Assembly (NCBI RefSeq): GCF_011813015.1
Contig: NZ_QHLQ01000013.1
Span: 40,329-104,328 of the forward strand
Length of the DNA stretch: 64,000 bases
Direction of reading: 5' to 3'
From: Parasedimentitalea denitrificans
GTDB taxonomy: Bacteria; Pseudomonadota; Alphaproteobacteria; Rhodobacterales; Rhodobacteraceae
The notes under the pieces are model-generated. The model was not told the origin of the DNA. It worked only from the letters and a program-made list of their open reading frames with translations, and ran no database searches. This document shows positions 46,021-54,380 of this stretch, in pieces; position 1 is the first letter of the stretch; each line of letters opens with the position of its first letter. The position numbers and the translations under genes are program-made.

Positions 46021-46062
46021 CCCGGTGGAACACCGGGCCGCGCCTGGCCTGCCCATTTGGGA
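46021..46062. repeat. Partial copy of the dispersed palindromic element
   Basis: CCCGGTG-GAA-CACCGGG (46021-46037) is a perfect hairpin, followed by CCGCGCCTGGCC and CCC/GGG. The same order, hairpin then GGGCCGCGCCTGACC, occurs at 7793-7821. The inner three-way junction is missing, so this looks truncated. Confidence 0.5.
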
Positions 46063-46072
46063 TGCATAAAAA

Positions 46073-46135
46073 TCTGGACGGCTGCCCTGTTGCCACCTAG
46101 GAGTTTTCAAAACTCATTGGCGCCAAGGCACCCGC
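46073..46135 (+). promoter_or_regulatory. Upstream block shared with the next gene
   Basis: TCTGGACG (46073-46080), TTGC, CCTAGG (46096-46101) and AGGCACC at the ribosome site recur in the same order and spacing before the next gene (47376-47439). TTGCCA (46090-46095) may be a -35 element with CATT-like sequence about 17 nt later. It suggests that both genes answer to the same promoter type. Confidence 0.5.
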
Positions 46136-47266
46136 ATGACTTTAGAACAGATCTTTTTTGACAACAGTTCCAAGGCCGCCCGAAAAGCCATGCTATTGCA
46201 AGGTCATGAGGAAACCTCCGACCATCGCGCTGCTGCGCTTCTTTGGCTTCGCAAGAACTACAAGCGCAAGATCAATCATCTGGCAGAGCACCAGCTGATC
46301 AATCATTTTCAGACTGAATCTGCGATCATCAATAAGGGGTATCTGACAGATACGCTGGCGCAATATGATCAGCGGCGGACTGAAGGCTCGTTGCCGATGT
46401 CGCAGTTCTACCGGGAAAGTTATCGCCTTTATGATCCGACAGAGAGAGCACGGTTCTTTGCCCAGTTGCCCAAGGTCGACACGCCGGACAATCTTTGGAT
46501 CTACAAACCCGGCAATAATTCACGCGGTCGTGGGATCAAGATCCTGTGGGAATTTGATGAGCTGCGGGAAAAATATGCGGCATTCGGGGATCGCCCCATC
46601 ACCAGCAAGCGTGAACAAGGGATTATCCAGCGCTACATACATAATCCGCTGCTGCTGGAAGGTCGGAAATCTGAACTGCGTGTCTATTGGTTGGTCGCCA
46701 GCGTCGATCCGTTGATGGTTTTGATCTATCCGCAAACAACAGTGCGGCTGAACAGCCTGCCCTACAAGCTGGACGATTTTGACAACCAGCTGGTCCACGT
46801 GACCAATGTCTATCAACAGAAGAACCACCCCGGATATGACCCGAGCGTTGTATTGAAATGGAAGTTCGAGGACTTTGGTCGGTATCTATCGCAAGAGCTG
46901 GGGATCGTGGATGCCGACTATCTTCAGGTGCAGCTTATCCCTCAGATCCGCCGTATTCTGCTGACCATCTCTTTGGCTGCGCGCGAAAAACTGAAAATGC
47001 ACTACCCGGAACAGGGTGATTGTTTTGCAGTGTTTGGCGCTGACCTTATGCTCGACGAGAACTTGACCCCCTGGCTACTAGAGGTCCAGAAAAGCCCGGG
47101 GTTGAGTTTTAATGATGATGTGAAACGCGATGTCATCCCGCCGATGCTTGGCGAGGCTGCAAAAATTATGCTAGAAATCCGTAATCGCCGTCTCAATAAC
47201 CAGCCGCTTAGCGGCTTGCAGAGCGTGAAGAAATATCAATGGGTCACAAACGAGGCTGAGGTATAG
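46136..47266 (+). CDS. Tubulin-tyrosine-ligase-like ATP-grasp protein
   Basis: A 376-aa bacterial TTL-domain protein. It shows the TTL series in order: WIYKPGNNSRGRGIKI (121-136), QRYIHNPLLLEGRKSELRVY (165-184), VHVTNVYQQK (220-229) and the metal-site FGADLMLDENLTPWLLEVQ (300-318). The last has E316 but Gln at 318 where eukaryotic TTLs have Asn, the second metal ligand. TTLs join an amino acid to a protein or peptide carboxylate using ATP; here the acceptor is unknown. It stands alone with its own upstream block. Confidence 0.82.
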   Translation: MTLEQIFFDNSSKAARKAMLLQGHEETSDHRAAALLWLRKNYKRKINHLAEHQLINHFQTESAIINKGYLTDTLAQYDQRRTEGSLPMSQFYRESYRLYDPTERARFFAQLPKVDTPDNLWIYKPGNNSRGRGIKILWEFDELREKYAAFGDRPITSKREQGIIQRYIHNPLLLEGRKSELRVYWLVASVDPLMVLIYPQTTVRLNSLPYKLDDFDNQLVHVTNVYQQKNHPGYDPSVVLKWKFEDFGRYLSQELGIVDADYLQVQLIPQIRRILLTISLAAREKLKMHYPEQGDCFAVFGADLMLDENLTPWLLEVQKSPGLSFNDDVKRDVIPPMLGEAAKIMLEIRNRRLNNQPLSGLQSVKKYQWVTNEAEV

Positions 47267-47375
47267 GCAGCCTTTGTTTGGTCCCGAGACCGGCGTATAG
47301 ATTACAACTAAGCAGAGCGTCACAATTTCCCTGCCCTGCCGAGTTTCTTCGTGGCCTGGGTCGCAACAAAAAGGG

Positions 47376-47439
47376 TCTGGACGACTGACCCATTGCTGCC
47401 TAGGTTTTGTTGAAATCCATTTCATTCTTGAGGCACCTA
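47376..47439 (+). promoter_or_regulatory. Upstream block matching that of the TTL-like gene
   Basis: TCTGGACG (47376-47383), TTGC, CCTAGG (47399-47404) and AGGCACC (47431-47437) repeat the layout at 46073-46135. About 23 of the first 29 positions are identical to the upstream block of the TTL-like gene. TTGCTG (47393-47398) could be a -35 element. This points to shared regulation of the two genes or a local duplication of one promoter. Confidence 0.5.
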
Positions 47440-48303
47440 ATGGCAACTGGCAGCAATATCCGCACCTTTTTCAACGGCAGCTGGCATGATGGTAATGTCC
47501 CAATCATGCGCGCCGCCGACCACGCAGCCTGGCTTGGTTCGTCGGTGTTTGACGGCGCACGGTTCTTTGATGGGTTGACCCCAGATCTGGATCTTCATTG
47601 CGACCGTGTGAACCGCTCGGCCAAGGCCCTAATGTTGACCCCAACGGTTACTACCGCTGACATGGTGGCCATAGCCCGCGAAGGTCTGGCGCATTACGAC
47701 AAGGATGCGGCGGTCTATATCCGGCCAATGTACTGGGGCATTGACGGTGATGGATCTGCCATTGGCCCGTCGCCCGACACCACCGGGTTTGCGATCTGCC
47801 TAGAGCAAGTCCCAATGGCCCCGGCCAGCGCCAGCGCGACCCTGACCCGCACTCAGTTTTGCCGCCCGGTGCTAGAAAGTTCGGTCGTCGACGCCAAGGC
47901 TGGCTGCCTGTACCCCAACAACGCCCGCATGATCCGCGAAGCGCAGTCCAAGGGCTTTTCCAACGCTTTGGTTCTGGATGCTTTGGGGAATGTCGCTGAA
48001 ACCGCGACGGCCAATATCTTTATGGTACGTGATGGCGAGGTCTTCACACCCGTCGCCAATGGCACTTTCCTAAGCGGCATTACACGCGCGCGCCATATTT
48101 CTAATCTGCGTGCCGAAGGTGTCACGGTGCACGAAACGGTTCTGGGATACGCCGATTTCGAGGCCGCTGATGAAGTGTTCATGTCCGGCAATATGAGCAA
48201 GGTCACCCCGGTCACTGCCTTTGACGATCGCCAATATCAAGTTGGCCCCATCGCGAAACAGGTGCGTGAAATGTATTGGGACTGGGCACATTCGAATGCC
48301 TGA
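47440..48303 (+). CDS. Class IV aminotransferase (branched-chain/D-amino-acid type)
   Basis: A 287-aa fold-type IV PLP enzyme with the catalytic lysine in DAKAGCLYPNN (near 153-163) and the ETATANIFM phosphate-binding strand. RTFFNGSWHDGN at the N-terminus is typical of branched-chain aminotransferases (IlvE), though D-alanine-type enzymes share it. A GAGG site precedes ATG 47440. Its stop overlaps the AbrB gene by 8 nt, so the two are co-transcribed. Confidence 0.85.
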   Translation: MATGSNIRTFFNGSWHDGNVPIMRAADHAAWLGSSVFDGARFFDGLTPDLDLHCDRVNRSAKALMLTPTVTTADMVAIAREGLAHYDKDAAVYIRPMYWGIDGDGSAIGPSPDTTGFAICLEQVPMAPASASATLTRTQFCRPVLESSVVDAKAGCLYPNNARMIREAQSKGFSNALVLDALGNVAETATANIFMVRDGEVFTPVANGTFLSGITRARHISNLRAEGVTVHETVLGYADFEAADEVFMSGNMSKVTPVTAFDDRQYQVGPIAKQVREMYWDWAHSNA

Positions 48304-49327
48304 ACTACGCCAAAGCGCAGTTACCCTTATTATTGGGGGTCTCGGCGCACTGATTGCCATTACACTAAAAATGCCTGTTGCGTTACTCGCCGGGCCTGCC
48401 GTTGCAGTTGCGATTGCAGGGTTGAGGGGGATTAAGACAGGAATCGCAACACAGCTGAGAAACGTGGGATTTCTGCTAGTCGGGCTAAGCATCGGATCAT
48501 TGATTGGCCCAGAAAGCATCCAAGCAATGATCCGCTGGCCAATCGCCTTTTCCCTGCTGGCAATTCTTACATTTGTGACCCCATGGATTGGTCGATGGGT
48601 GGTTCCACGCGTGTTGCCATTTGGCAAAGACGAAGCATTTCTAGCCGCTGCCCCCGGCCATCTGAGTCTGGTCATTGCGCTGGCGGACAGCCTGTCACTT
48701 TCACTGACGCGGCCGGTGGTTCTGGCGTCGATACGTCTGATGGTGCTGACACTGGTTATCCCATTGGCCGCGCAGGCTGCCGGAATGGACATTGGACCCG
48801 GCCTGCCAAGCGGTGCTGTATCCACACCATGGATCTGGCTCGTTATACAGATTGCTGCGGCTCTGGCTCTGTCGCCTGTACTGCACTGGATGAAACTGCC
48901 AGCCTCGACACTCCTTGCCGGAATTTTGGTGGCTGCGACCACCCATCTGTCCTCTATGACCACTGGTACCCTGCCCAACTGGCTGGCGCAGGGATCGCTG
49001 GTACTGATGGGAAGCCTTATTGGCACGCGGTTTAGCGGCATGTCTTGGCGTGAACTGCGCCGCAGCCTGTTGGCCGGCCTGTCTATTATCGCACTGACAT
49101 CAAGTCTTGCCGTGCTACTTGCCATTCCAGCGTCCCAGCTTTCCGGGCTGCCCATCATGGATGTGTTGCTTGGATTTGCGCCAGGCGGATTGGAAACCAT
49201 GATCATTGTGGCAGCCGCAGTTGGCGCCGATCCAAGCTTTGTTGCAGCGGCTCATGTGTTCCGCCTGCTCATCCTCGCGGTTATCCTGACCAGCTATGCC
49301 ACAAATCTTCACCGAAAATCGCGCTGA
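48296..49327 (+). CDS. AbrB-duplication-domain membrane protein
   Basis: A 343-aa membrane protein with two related sets of about five spans, including GLGALIAITLKMPVALLAGP and the second-half equivalent PASTLLAGILVAA. It belongs to the AbrB/AmoA-like membrane family (PF05145-type), whose role is unproven. It starts at ATG 48296, overlapping the aminotransferase stop. The FAPGGLETMIIVAA motif is well preserved. Confidence 0.8.
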   Translation: MPELRQSAVTLIIGGLGALIAITLKMPVALLAGPAVAVAIAGLRGIKTGIATQLRNVGFLLVGLSIGSLIGPESIQAMIRWPIAFSLLAILTFVTPWIGRWVVPRVLPFGKDEAFLAAAPGHLSLVIALADSLSLSLTRPVVLASIRLMVLTLVIPLAAQAAGMDIGPGLPSGAVSTPWIWLVIQIAAALALSPVLHWMKLPASTLLAGILVAATTHLSSMTTGTLPNWLAQGSLVLMGSLIGTRFSGMSWRELRRSLLAGLSIIALTSSLAVLLAIPASQLSGLPIMDVLLGFAPGGLETMIIVAAAVGADPSFVAAAHVFRLLILAVILTSYATNLHRKSR

Positions 49328-49388
49328 GGAAACTGATGGACAGCGGCCATGCTCTCGGGCAGATTGGCTAAGATTGTGGAGGACCGAA

Positions 49389-49844
49389 ATGCGCAAATTT
49401 CTTGTGGTACTGGATGATAGCCGCGAATGCCTGAACGCCATGCGTTTTGCGGCGATGCGTGCGGCCCATACGAGTGCGGGTGTCGAAATTCTGTCGATTA
49501 TCCCACCAGATGAGTTCAATCACTGGATTGGCGTCAGCGAAGTGATCAAGGAAGAAGCACGCGAACGCATCCATGCGCACTTTGAGGTTTTTGCCAAATG
49601 GATGCGCGACCGTCAGGGCATTGATCCGGAGCTGGTGATCCGCGAAGGTGAGCCGCTGCAGGAAATTATTGCTCACATCGAAACCAATCCTGACATCGGT
49701 GTACTGGTGCTTGGCGCTGGCGATGATCGCAAAGGTCCCGGCCCACTGGTAAGCCAGCTCAGCCGGTCCTCGGGCAGCCTGCCTATTCCAATCACCATTG
49801 TGCCCGGCGATCTGTCCAAAGAAAAACTGGAAGCGATCACCTGA
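49389..49844 (+). CDS. Universal stress protein family
   Basis: A 151-aa UspA-fold protein with the N-terminal strand MRKFLVVLDDSRECLNA, later LVLGAGDDRKGPG (near 115-127, a glycine-rich ATP-loop equivalent) and the C-terminal PITIVPG strand. GGAGGA lies 6 nt before ATG 49389; the longer frame is discarded. The role is unknown, with stress or energy signalling as in related proteins. Confidence 0.85.
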   Translation: MRKFLVVLDDSRECLNAMRFAAMRAAHTSAGVEILSIIPPDEFNHWIGVSEVIKEEARERIHAHFEVFAKWMRDRQGIDPELVIREGEPLQEIIAHIETNPDIGVLVLGAGDDRKGPGPLVSQLSRSSGSLPIPITIVPGDLSKEKLEAIT

Positions 49845-49863
49845 TACTCTTGGGCCGTCTAAT

Positions 49864-49910
49864 TTAGAATCGTTCTAATCCTTGACTTGCCCGGCTGTCA
49901 GGCGCATATC
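49864..49910 (+). promoter_or_regulatory. Irr-box-like palindrome and promoter of nfuA
   Basis: TTAGAA (49864-49869), TCG, TTCTAA (49873-49878) is a perfect palindrome with a 3-nt centre, like the iron control element bound by Irr in alphaproteobacteria. A -35 TTGACT (49882-49887) and a -10 CATATC (49905-49910), 17 nt apart, follow. The nfuA start is 26 nt beyond. The box lies upstream of the -35, so activation or repression is possible. Confidence 0.6.
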
Positions 49911-49935
49911 GGTGACAGCTTTACGGAGACCCGAT

Positions 49936-50502
49936 ATGTTCATTCAGACTGAATCCACGCCCAACCCGGCGACGCTGAAATTTCTTCCGGGTCAGACCGT
50001 GCTCGAAGTTGGCACTGCTGACTTCCCCACATCTGACACCGCAGGCAAATCGCCTCTGGCAGAACGCATCTTTGCGGTCAGCGGTGTTGCTGGCGTGTTC
50101 TTTGGCAACGACTTTGTCACCGTGACCAAAGCCGAAAATGTTGAATGGGACCACATCAAGCCGGCCATTCTGGGCGCGGTGATGGAGCACTATCAGTCCG
50201 GCCAGCCTGTCATGGCAGACGATGGCGCAGCCCCGGCATCCGGACATGCGGAACATACCGGCGAAGACGGTGCAATCGTTGACCAGATCAAGGAATTGCT
50301 GGACAGCCGCGTGCGCCCAGCCGTTGCGCAGGATGGTGGCGACATTACGTTCCACGGCTTTGACCGCGGTGTTGTCTATCTGCACATGCAGGGCGCCTGC
50401 GCAGGTTGCCCTTCGTCGACGCTGACCCTGAAAATGGGCATCGAGAACCTGCTGCGCCACTACATACCCGAAGTGACCGAGGTTCGCCCCGTTGCCGTCT
50501 GA
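49936..50502 (+). CDS. nfuA: NfuA-type iron-sulfur scaffold/carrier protein
   Basis: A 188-aa protein. The N-terminal Nfu_N domain opens MFIQTESTPNPATLKFLPG (residues 1-19), and the C-terminal NifU domain carries CAGCPSS (CxxC, near 158-164). It receives and delivers [4Fe-4S] clusters in the cytoplasm. ATG 49936 is used. The downstream tsaB start is inside its last codons. The Irr-like box upstream fits iron control. Confidence 0.92.
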   Translation: MFIQTESTPNPATLKFLPGQTVLEVGTADFPTSDTAGKSPLAERIFAVSGVAGVFFGNDFVTVTKAENVEWDHIKPAILGAVMEHYQSGQPVMADDGAAPASGHAEHTGEDGAIVDQIKELLDSRVRPAVAQDGGDITFHGFDRGVVYLHMQGACAGCPSSTLTLKMGIENLLRHYIPEVTEVRPVAV

Positions 50503-51088
50503 GCCACTGATACTGGGATTTGACACATCGGCCGCGCATTGCGCGGCCGCTTTGCTGCGCGGCGATCAGATCATGGCCGAACGGCTGGAACTGATGAAGC
50601 GTGGCCAGGCAGAACGGTTGATGGTCTTGCTGGAAGAGGTTCTGGCCGAAGCTGGTGCCAGTTGGAAAGACCTGACAGCAATTGGCGTAGGCGTTGGGCC
50701 GGGGAACTTCACAGGCATCCGCATTGGAGTCTCTGCTGCGCGAGGATTGGCGCTGGGACTGGACATACCGGCTGTGGGCGTTGACGGTTTTGAGGCCAGA
50801 CAGGCTGATGGCACACTCGCAGCGATCCCCGCCCCCAGAGAGCAGGTCTATGCCGCACTGCCAGACCAAGCACCGCGTCTGATGCCAGCATCTGAAGCTG
50901 CCGAAGCCGCACGCGGTGCCGGGCTATCGTTTGCGCCAGAGGCAAGCCCAGAAGGACTCGCCGCAGCCATCGCGCGCCACGCAGCATTGCGTGCTAACGA
51001 CAACCCCGCCGCCCCAGCGCCGCTATATATGCGCGCGGCCGACGCGGCACCATCTAGGGATGTCCCTCCGGCGCTGATAGATGGCTAA
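50492..51088 (+). CDS. tsaB: tRNA N6-threonylcarbamoyladenosine protein TsaB
   Basis: A 198-aa TsaB, the dimerisation partner of TsaD in t6A37 formation. It has LILGFDTSAAHCAAALL (near 6-22) and GVGVGPGNFTGIRIGV (near 65-80). TTG 50492 overlaps the nfuA stop by 11 nt without a separate strong ribosome site, so translation is coupled. It overlaps rimI by 8 nt. Confidence 0.92.
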   Translation: MPSEPLILGFDTSAAHCAAALLRGDQIMAERLELMKRGQAERLMVLLEEVLAEAGASWKDLTAIGVGVGPGNFTGIRIGVSAARGLALGLDIPAVGVDGFEARQADGTLAAIPAPREQVYAALPDQAPRLMPASEAAEAARGAGLSFAPEASPEGLAAAIARHAALRANDNPAAPAPLYMRAADAAPSRDVPPALIDG

Positions 51089-51515
51089 TCTACCTTCGCC
51101 AGCGGAGATGGCCGCCACTCATACTGCGGCCTTTACCCAGTCGCGCCCCTGGTCTGAGGCCGAATTCACTGACCTGTTGGACAGCCCATTCACCTTTACC
51201 GTGGGTGATGCACGCTGTTTTGCGCTGGTGCGGGTGATCGTGGACGAGGCCGAGCTGCTGACCATAGCCACCCATCCAGACCACCAACGGCAGGGTTTGG
51301 CACGTGCAGTGATGCAGGTTTGGCGCACGGTGGCCACCCAACGAGGTGCCGAAACCGCATTTCTGGAGGTCGCCGCCGACAACGCGCCTGCCTGCGAGCT
51401 CTATACCTCTTGCGGCTTTTCAAATTGCGGGAATCGCCCCGGTTATTACAGCCGCCAAAACGGCCCTGCGGTGGACGCCATCCTCATGAGACAGGCCTTA
51501 CCGACAGACAAATAG
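51081..51515 (+). CDS. rimI: Ribosomal-protein-alanine acetyltransferase RimI type
   Basis: A 144-aa GNAT protein. The acetyl-CoA motif is TIATHPDHQRQGLARAVM (near 54-71), with CELYTSCGFSNCGNRPGYY near the C-terminus, typical of RimI next to tsaB. It acetylates the N-terminus of ribosomal protein S18 in relatives. It overlaps tsaB by 8 nt. Confidence 0.88.
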   Translation: MANLPSPAEMAATHTAAFTQSRPWSEAEFTDLLDSPFTFTVGDARCFALVRVIVDEAELLTIATHPDHQRQGLARAVMQVWRTVATQRGAETAFLEVAADNAPACELYTSCGFSNCGNRPGYYSRQNGPAVDAILMRQALPTDK

Positions 51516-51682
51516 CTCTTAACCTTAGGCCAACACCCGAAATCACACCAAATGGTCAAAAAGCGGTTGACCCCTTGGCCGGGCTACGGCCTTAATCGTT
51601 TCACCTTTTAAGAAATATCTCTGATTGGGTGGCTGATACAAAATGTCACCCCAAACAAAAAACAACAACTGGGAGTACCCAC

Positions 51683-52681
51683 ATGACTCTGATGAAATCC
51701 CTGATGGGAGCGGCTGCAACTATCGCTCTGTCCGCTGGCGCTGCACTGGCCGATCCGGCCATCATCTTTGACCTTGGCGGCAAGTTCGACAAAAGCTTTA
51801 ACGAAGCAGCCTTTGCTGGTGCGACCCGTTGGGCCGAAGAAACTGGCGGCACCTTCCGTGAAGTAGAACTGCAGTCCGAAGCTCAGCGCGAGCAGGCTCT
51901 GCGTCGTTTCGCTGAAGCGGGTTCCAACCCAATCGTCATGGCTGGCTTTGCGTTCTCTGACGCTCTGAGCCAGGTAGCCCCTGACTACCCAGACACCAAG
52001 TTCGCTGTCATCGACGTTGACTGGCTGGACATGCCAAACGTACGCGGCATTGGTTTCCAAGAGCACGAAGGTTCGTATCTGGTTGGCATGATGGCTGCTC
52101 AGGCATCCAAGACCGGCACTGTTGGCTTTATCGGCGGCATGGATATCCCTCTGATCCGCAAATTCGCCTGTGGCTATGCCCAGGGCGTTATGGCTGCGAA
52201 CCCAGATGCCAAGATCATTGCCAACATGACTGGTACGACACCAGCTGCTTGGAACGATCCGGTAAAAGGCTCTGAGCTGACCAAAGCACAGATCAGCCAA
52301 GGCGCTGACGTTGTATATGCTGCTGCTGGCGGTACTGGTGTAGGCGTTCTGCAAACTGCAGCCGACGAAAACATCCTGTCCATCGGCGTCGACAGCAACC
52401 AGAACCACCTGCACCCAGGCAAGGTTCTGACTTCGATGATGAAGCGCGTGGATAACGCTGTATTTGACGCCTTCTCGCAGGGTGTAGACCTTGAAGCCGG
52501 GAACGTTCACATGGGTGTCGCCAATGGTGGTGTCGGCTATGCAATGGACGACAACAACGCCGCATTGGTCAGCGCAGACATGCAGGCTGCAGTAGATGCC
52601 GCATCTGCCAAGATCGCTTCTGGCGAGCTGACTGTGCACAACTACATGTCCGACGACAGCTGCCCAGCTCTGAACTTCTAA
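51683..52681 (+). CDS. BMP/PnrA-type substrate-binding protein of nucleoside ABC importer
   Basis: A 332-aa periplasmic binding protein with a signal peptide (LSAGAALADP; about residues 1-23). The BMP fold includes IIFDLGGKFDKSFNEAAF and AAGGTGVGVLQTA. It has no lipobox, so it is soluble. A GGGAG site precedes ATG 51683. It is followed by a strong terminator, then the ATPase and permease genes, which suggests higher production of the binding protein. Confidence 0.92.
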   Translation: MTLMKSLMGAAATIALSAGAALADPAIIFDLGGKFDKSFNEAAFAGATRWAEETGGTFREVELQSEAQREQALRRFAEAGSNPIVMAGFAFSDALSQVAPDYPDTKFAVIDVDWLDMPNVRGIGFQEHEGSYLVGMMAAQASKTGTVGFIGGMDIPLIRKFACGYAQGVMAANPDAKIIANMTGTTPAAWNDPVKGSELTKAQISQGADVVYAAAGGTGVGVLQTAADENILSIGVDSNQNHLHPGKVLTSMMKRVDNAVFDAFSQGVDLEAGNVHMGVANGGVGYAMDDNNAALVSADMQAAVDAASAKIASGELTVHNYMSDDSCPALNF

Positions 52682-52704
52682 GTTTAGGCGCAAACAAAAA
52701 TTCA

Positions 52705-52732
52705 GGGCCGCGCACCTCTGCGCGGCCCTTTT
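52705..52732 (+). terminator. Intercistronic terminator after the BMP gene
   Basis: GGGCCGCGC (52705-52713) pairs perfectly with GCGCGGCCC (52720-52728) over ACCTCT, followed by TTTT. It lies between the binding-protein gene and the ATPase. Partial termination here would raise the ratio of binding protein to transporter. Confidence 0.85.
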
Positions 52733-52846
52733 CCCTAGCAGCGCTTGCATGTCACTGTTTCCAAGGTCAGATTCTGATACCTTTGATCTGACCAATGGCC
52801 GCACATGCACGCAGAACGAGACAGCCGTCGGAACAGGAACTGGTGA

Positions 52847-54379
52847 ATGACCACATCCCCAGCCATTGAATTAAAAGGCATTTCCAAAGCCTTTGGCCCG
52901 GTCCAGGCCAACAAGGATATCTCGATCAGCGTCGCCCCTGGTACGATTCACGGTATCATCGGCGAAAACGGCGCTGGCAAATCGACCCTGATGAGCATCC
53001 TGTACGGTTTCTACAAAGCCGACAAAGGTGAGATTTGGATCAACGGCAAGAACACCGTGATCCCAGACAGCCAAGCCGCTATCTCTGCTGGCATCGGCAT
53101 GGTGTTCCAGCACTTCAAACTGGTGGAAAACTTCACCGTACTGGAAAACATCATCCTCGGAGCCGAGGACGGAGGGTTATTGAAACCCTCCCTGGCCAAG
53201 GCCCGCCGCACTTTGAAACAACTGGCCGCCGAATATGAGTTGAACGTCGACCCTGACGCCCGCATCGATGAAATCGGTGTTGGCAAGCAGCAGCGGGTCG
53301 AAATCCTCAAGGCGCTGTACCGTCAGGCGGACATCCTTATTCTGGACGAACCCACCGGGGTTCTGACACCAGCCGAGGCAGACCAGCTGTTCCGCATTCT
53401 TCATCGCCTGCGCGAAGAAGGTAAAACCATCATCCTGATCACGCACAAACTGCGTGAGATCATGGAAACCACCGACACGGTGTCGGTGATGCGCCGTGGT
53501 GAGATGACCGCGACGGTCAAGACATCTGAAACCAACCCAGCCCATCTGGCTGAACTGATGGTGGGCCGTAAGGTGCTGTTGCAAGTCGACAAAACCCCAG
53601 CCAAGCCCGGCGCACCGGTGCTGGAAATCGAAAACCTGTCCGTCAGCGATGAGGACGGCGTAGAACGTGTCAAAGGCATCAACCTGCAGGTTCGCGCGGG
53701 CGAGATTCTGGGCATTGCTGGTGTAGCTGGCAACGGCCAGTCGGAACTTCTCGAAGTGTTAGGCGGCATGCGCGGCGGCACAGGAACAATTCGCATGCAG
53801 GGGGCAGAGCTGCCATTGCACGGCCCCGGCTCTCACGGTCAGGCCCGTCGCCGCGCTCATATCGCGCACGTTCCCGAAGACCGGCAACGCGAAGGTCTGA
53901 TCATGGACTTTCACGCCTGGGAAAACGTCGCCTTTGGCTATCACCGAGATCCTGCCTACCAGTCCGGCATGTTGATGAACAACGCCGCCCTGCGCGCCGA
54001 CACCGAAGCCAAGATGAAAAAGTTCGACGTGCGCCCCCCTGACCCATGGCTTGCTGCCAAGAACTTCTCGGGCGGGAACCAGCAGAAAATCGTTGTGGCA
54101 CGCGAGATTGAGCGCAATCCGGAATTGCTGCTGATCGGCCAGCCCACCCGCGGTGTCGATATTGGCGCGATTGAATTCATTCACAAACAAATCGTCGAAC
54201 TGCGTGATCAGGGCAAAGCAATCCTTCTGGTGAGCGTCGAGCTGGAAGAGATCCTGTCGCTGGCCGACCGTGTGGCCGTTATGTTTGATGGCCACATCAT
54301 GGGCGAACGCCTGCCGCATGAAACAGACGAAAAAGAACTTGGCCTGCTGATGGCCGGTGTCGCCGGGGAGGCCGCATAA
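52847..54379 (+). CDS. Nucleoside-type ABC importer ATPase with two nucleotide-binding domains
   Basis: A 510-aa double ATPase of the RbsA/YufO type. The first domain has GENGAGKSTLMS (near 40-51) and VEILKALYRQADILILDEP. The second has a degenerate P-loop GVAGNGQSELLEV, normal for this family, and KNFSGGNQQKIVVAREI. It energises purine-nucleoside uptake with the downstream permeases. A weak AGGAA site precedes ATG 52847. Confidence 0.93.
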   Translation: MTTSPAIELKGISKAFGPVQANKDISISVAPGTIHGIIGENGAGKSTLMSILYGFYKADKGEIWINGKNTVIPDSQAAISAGIGMVFQHFKLVENFTVLENIILGAEDGGLLKPSLAKARRTLKQLAAEYELNVDPDARIDEIGVGKQQRVEILKALYRQADILILDEPTGVLTPAEADQLFRILHRLREEGKTIILITHKLREIMETTDTVSVMRRGEMTATVKTSETNPAHLAELMVGRKVLLQVDKTPAKPGAPVLEIENLSVSDEDGVERVKGINLQVRAGEILGIAGVAGNGQSELLEVLGGMRGGTGTIRMQGAELPLHGPGSHGQARRRAHIAHVPEDRQREGLIMDFHAWENVAFGYHRDPAYQSGMLMNNAALRADTEAKMKKFDVRPPDPWLAAKNFSGGNQQKIVVAREIERNPELLLIGQPTRGVDIGAIEFIHKQIVELRDQGKAILLVSVELEEILSLADRVAVMFDGHIMGERLPHETDEKELGLLMAGVAGEAA

Positions 54380-54380
54380 G

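Noticed and set aside
48070-49206. A 378-codon antisense open frame over the aminotransferase and AbrB genes
   Set aside because: It spans the junction of two real plus-strand genes, is serine/arginine-rich and shows no motif.
51608-52810. A 400-codon antisense open frame over the BMP gene
   Set aside because: The sense strand has a signal peptide, BMP-family motifs and a terminator; the antisense frame has none.
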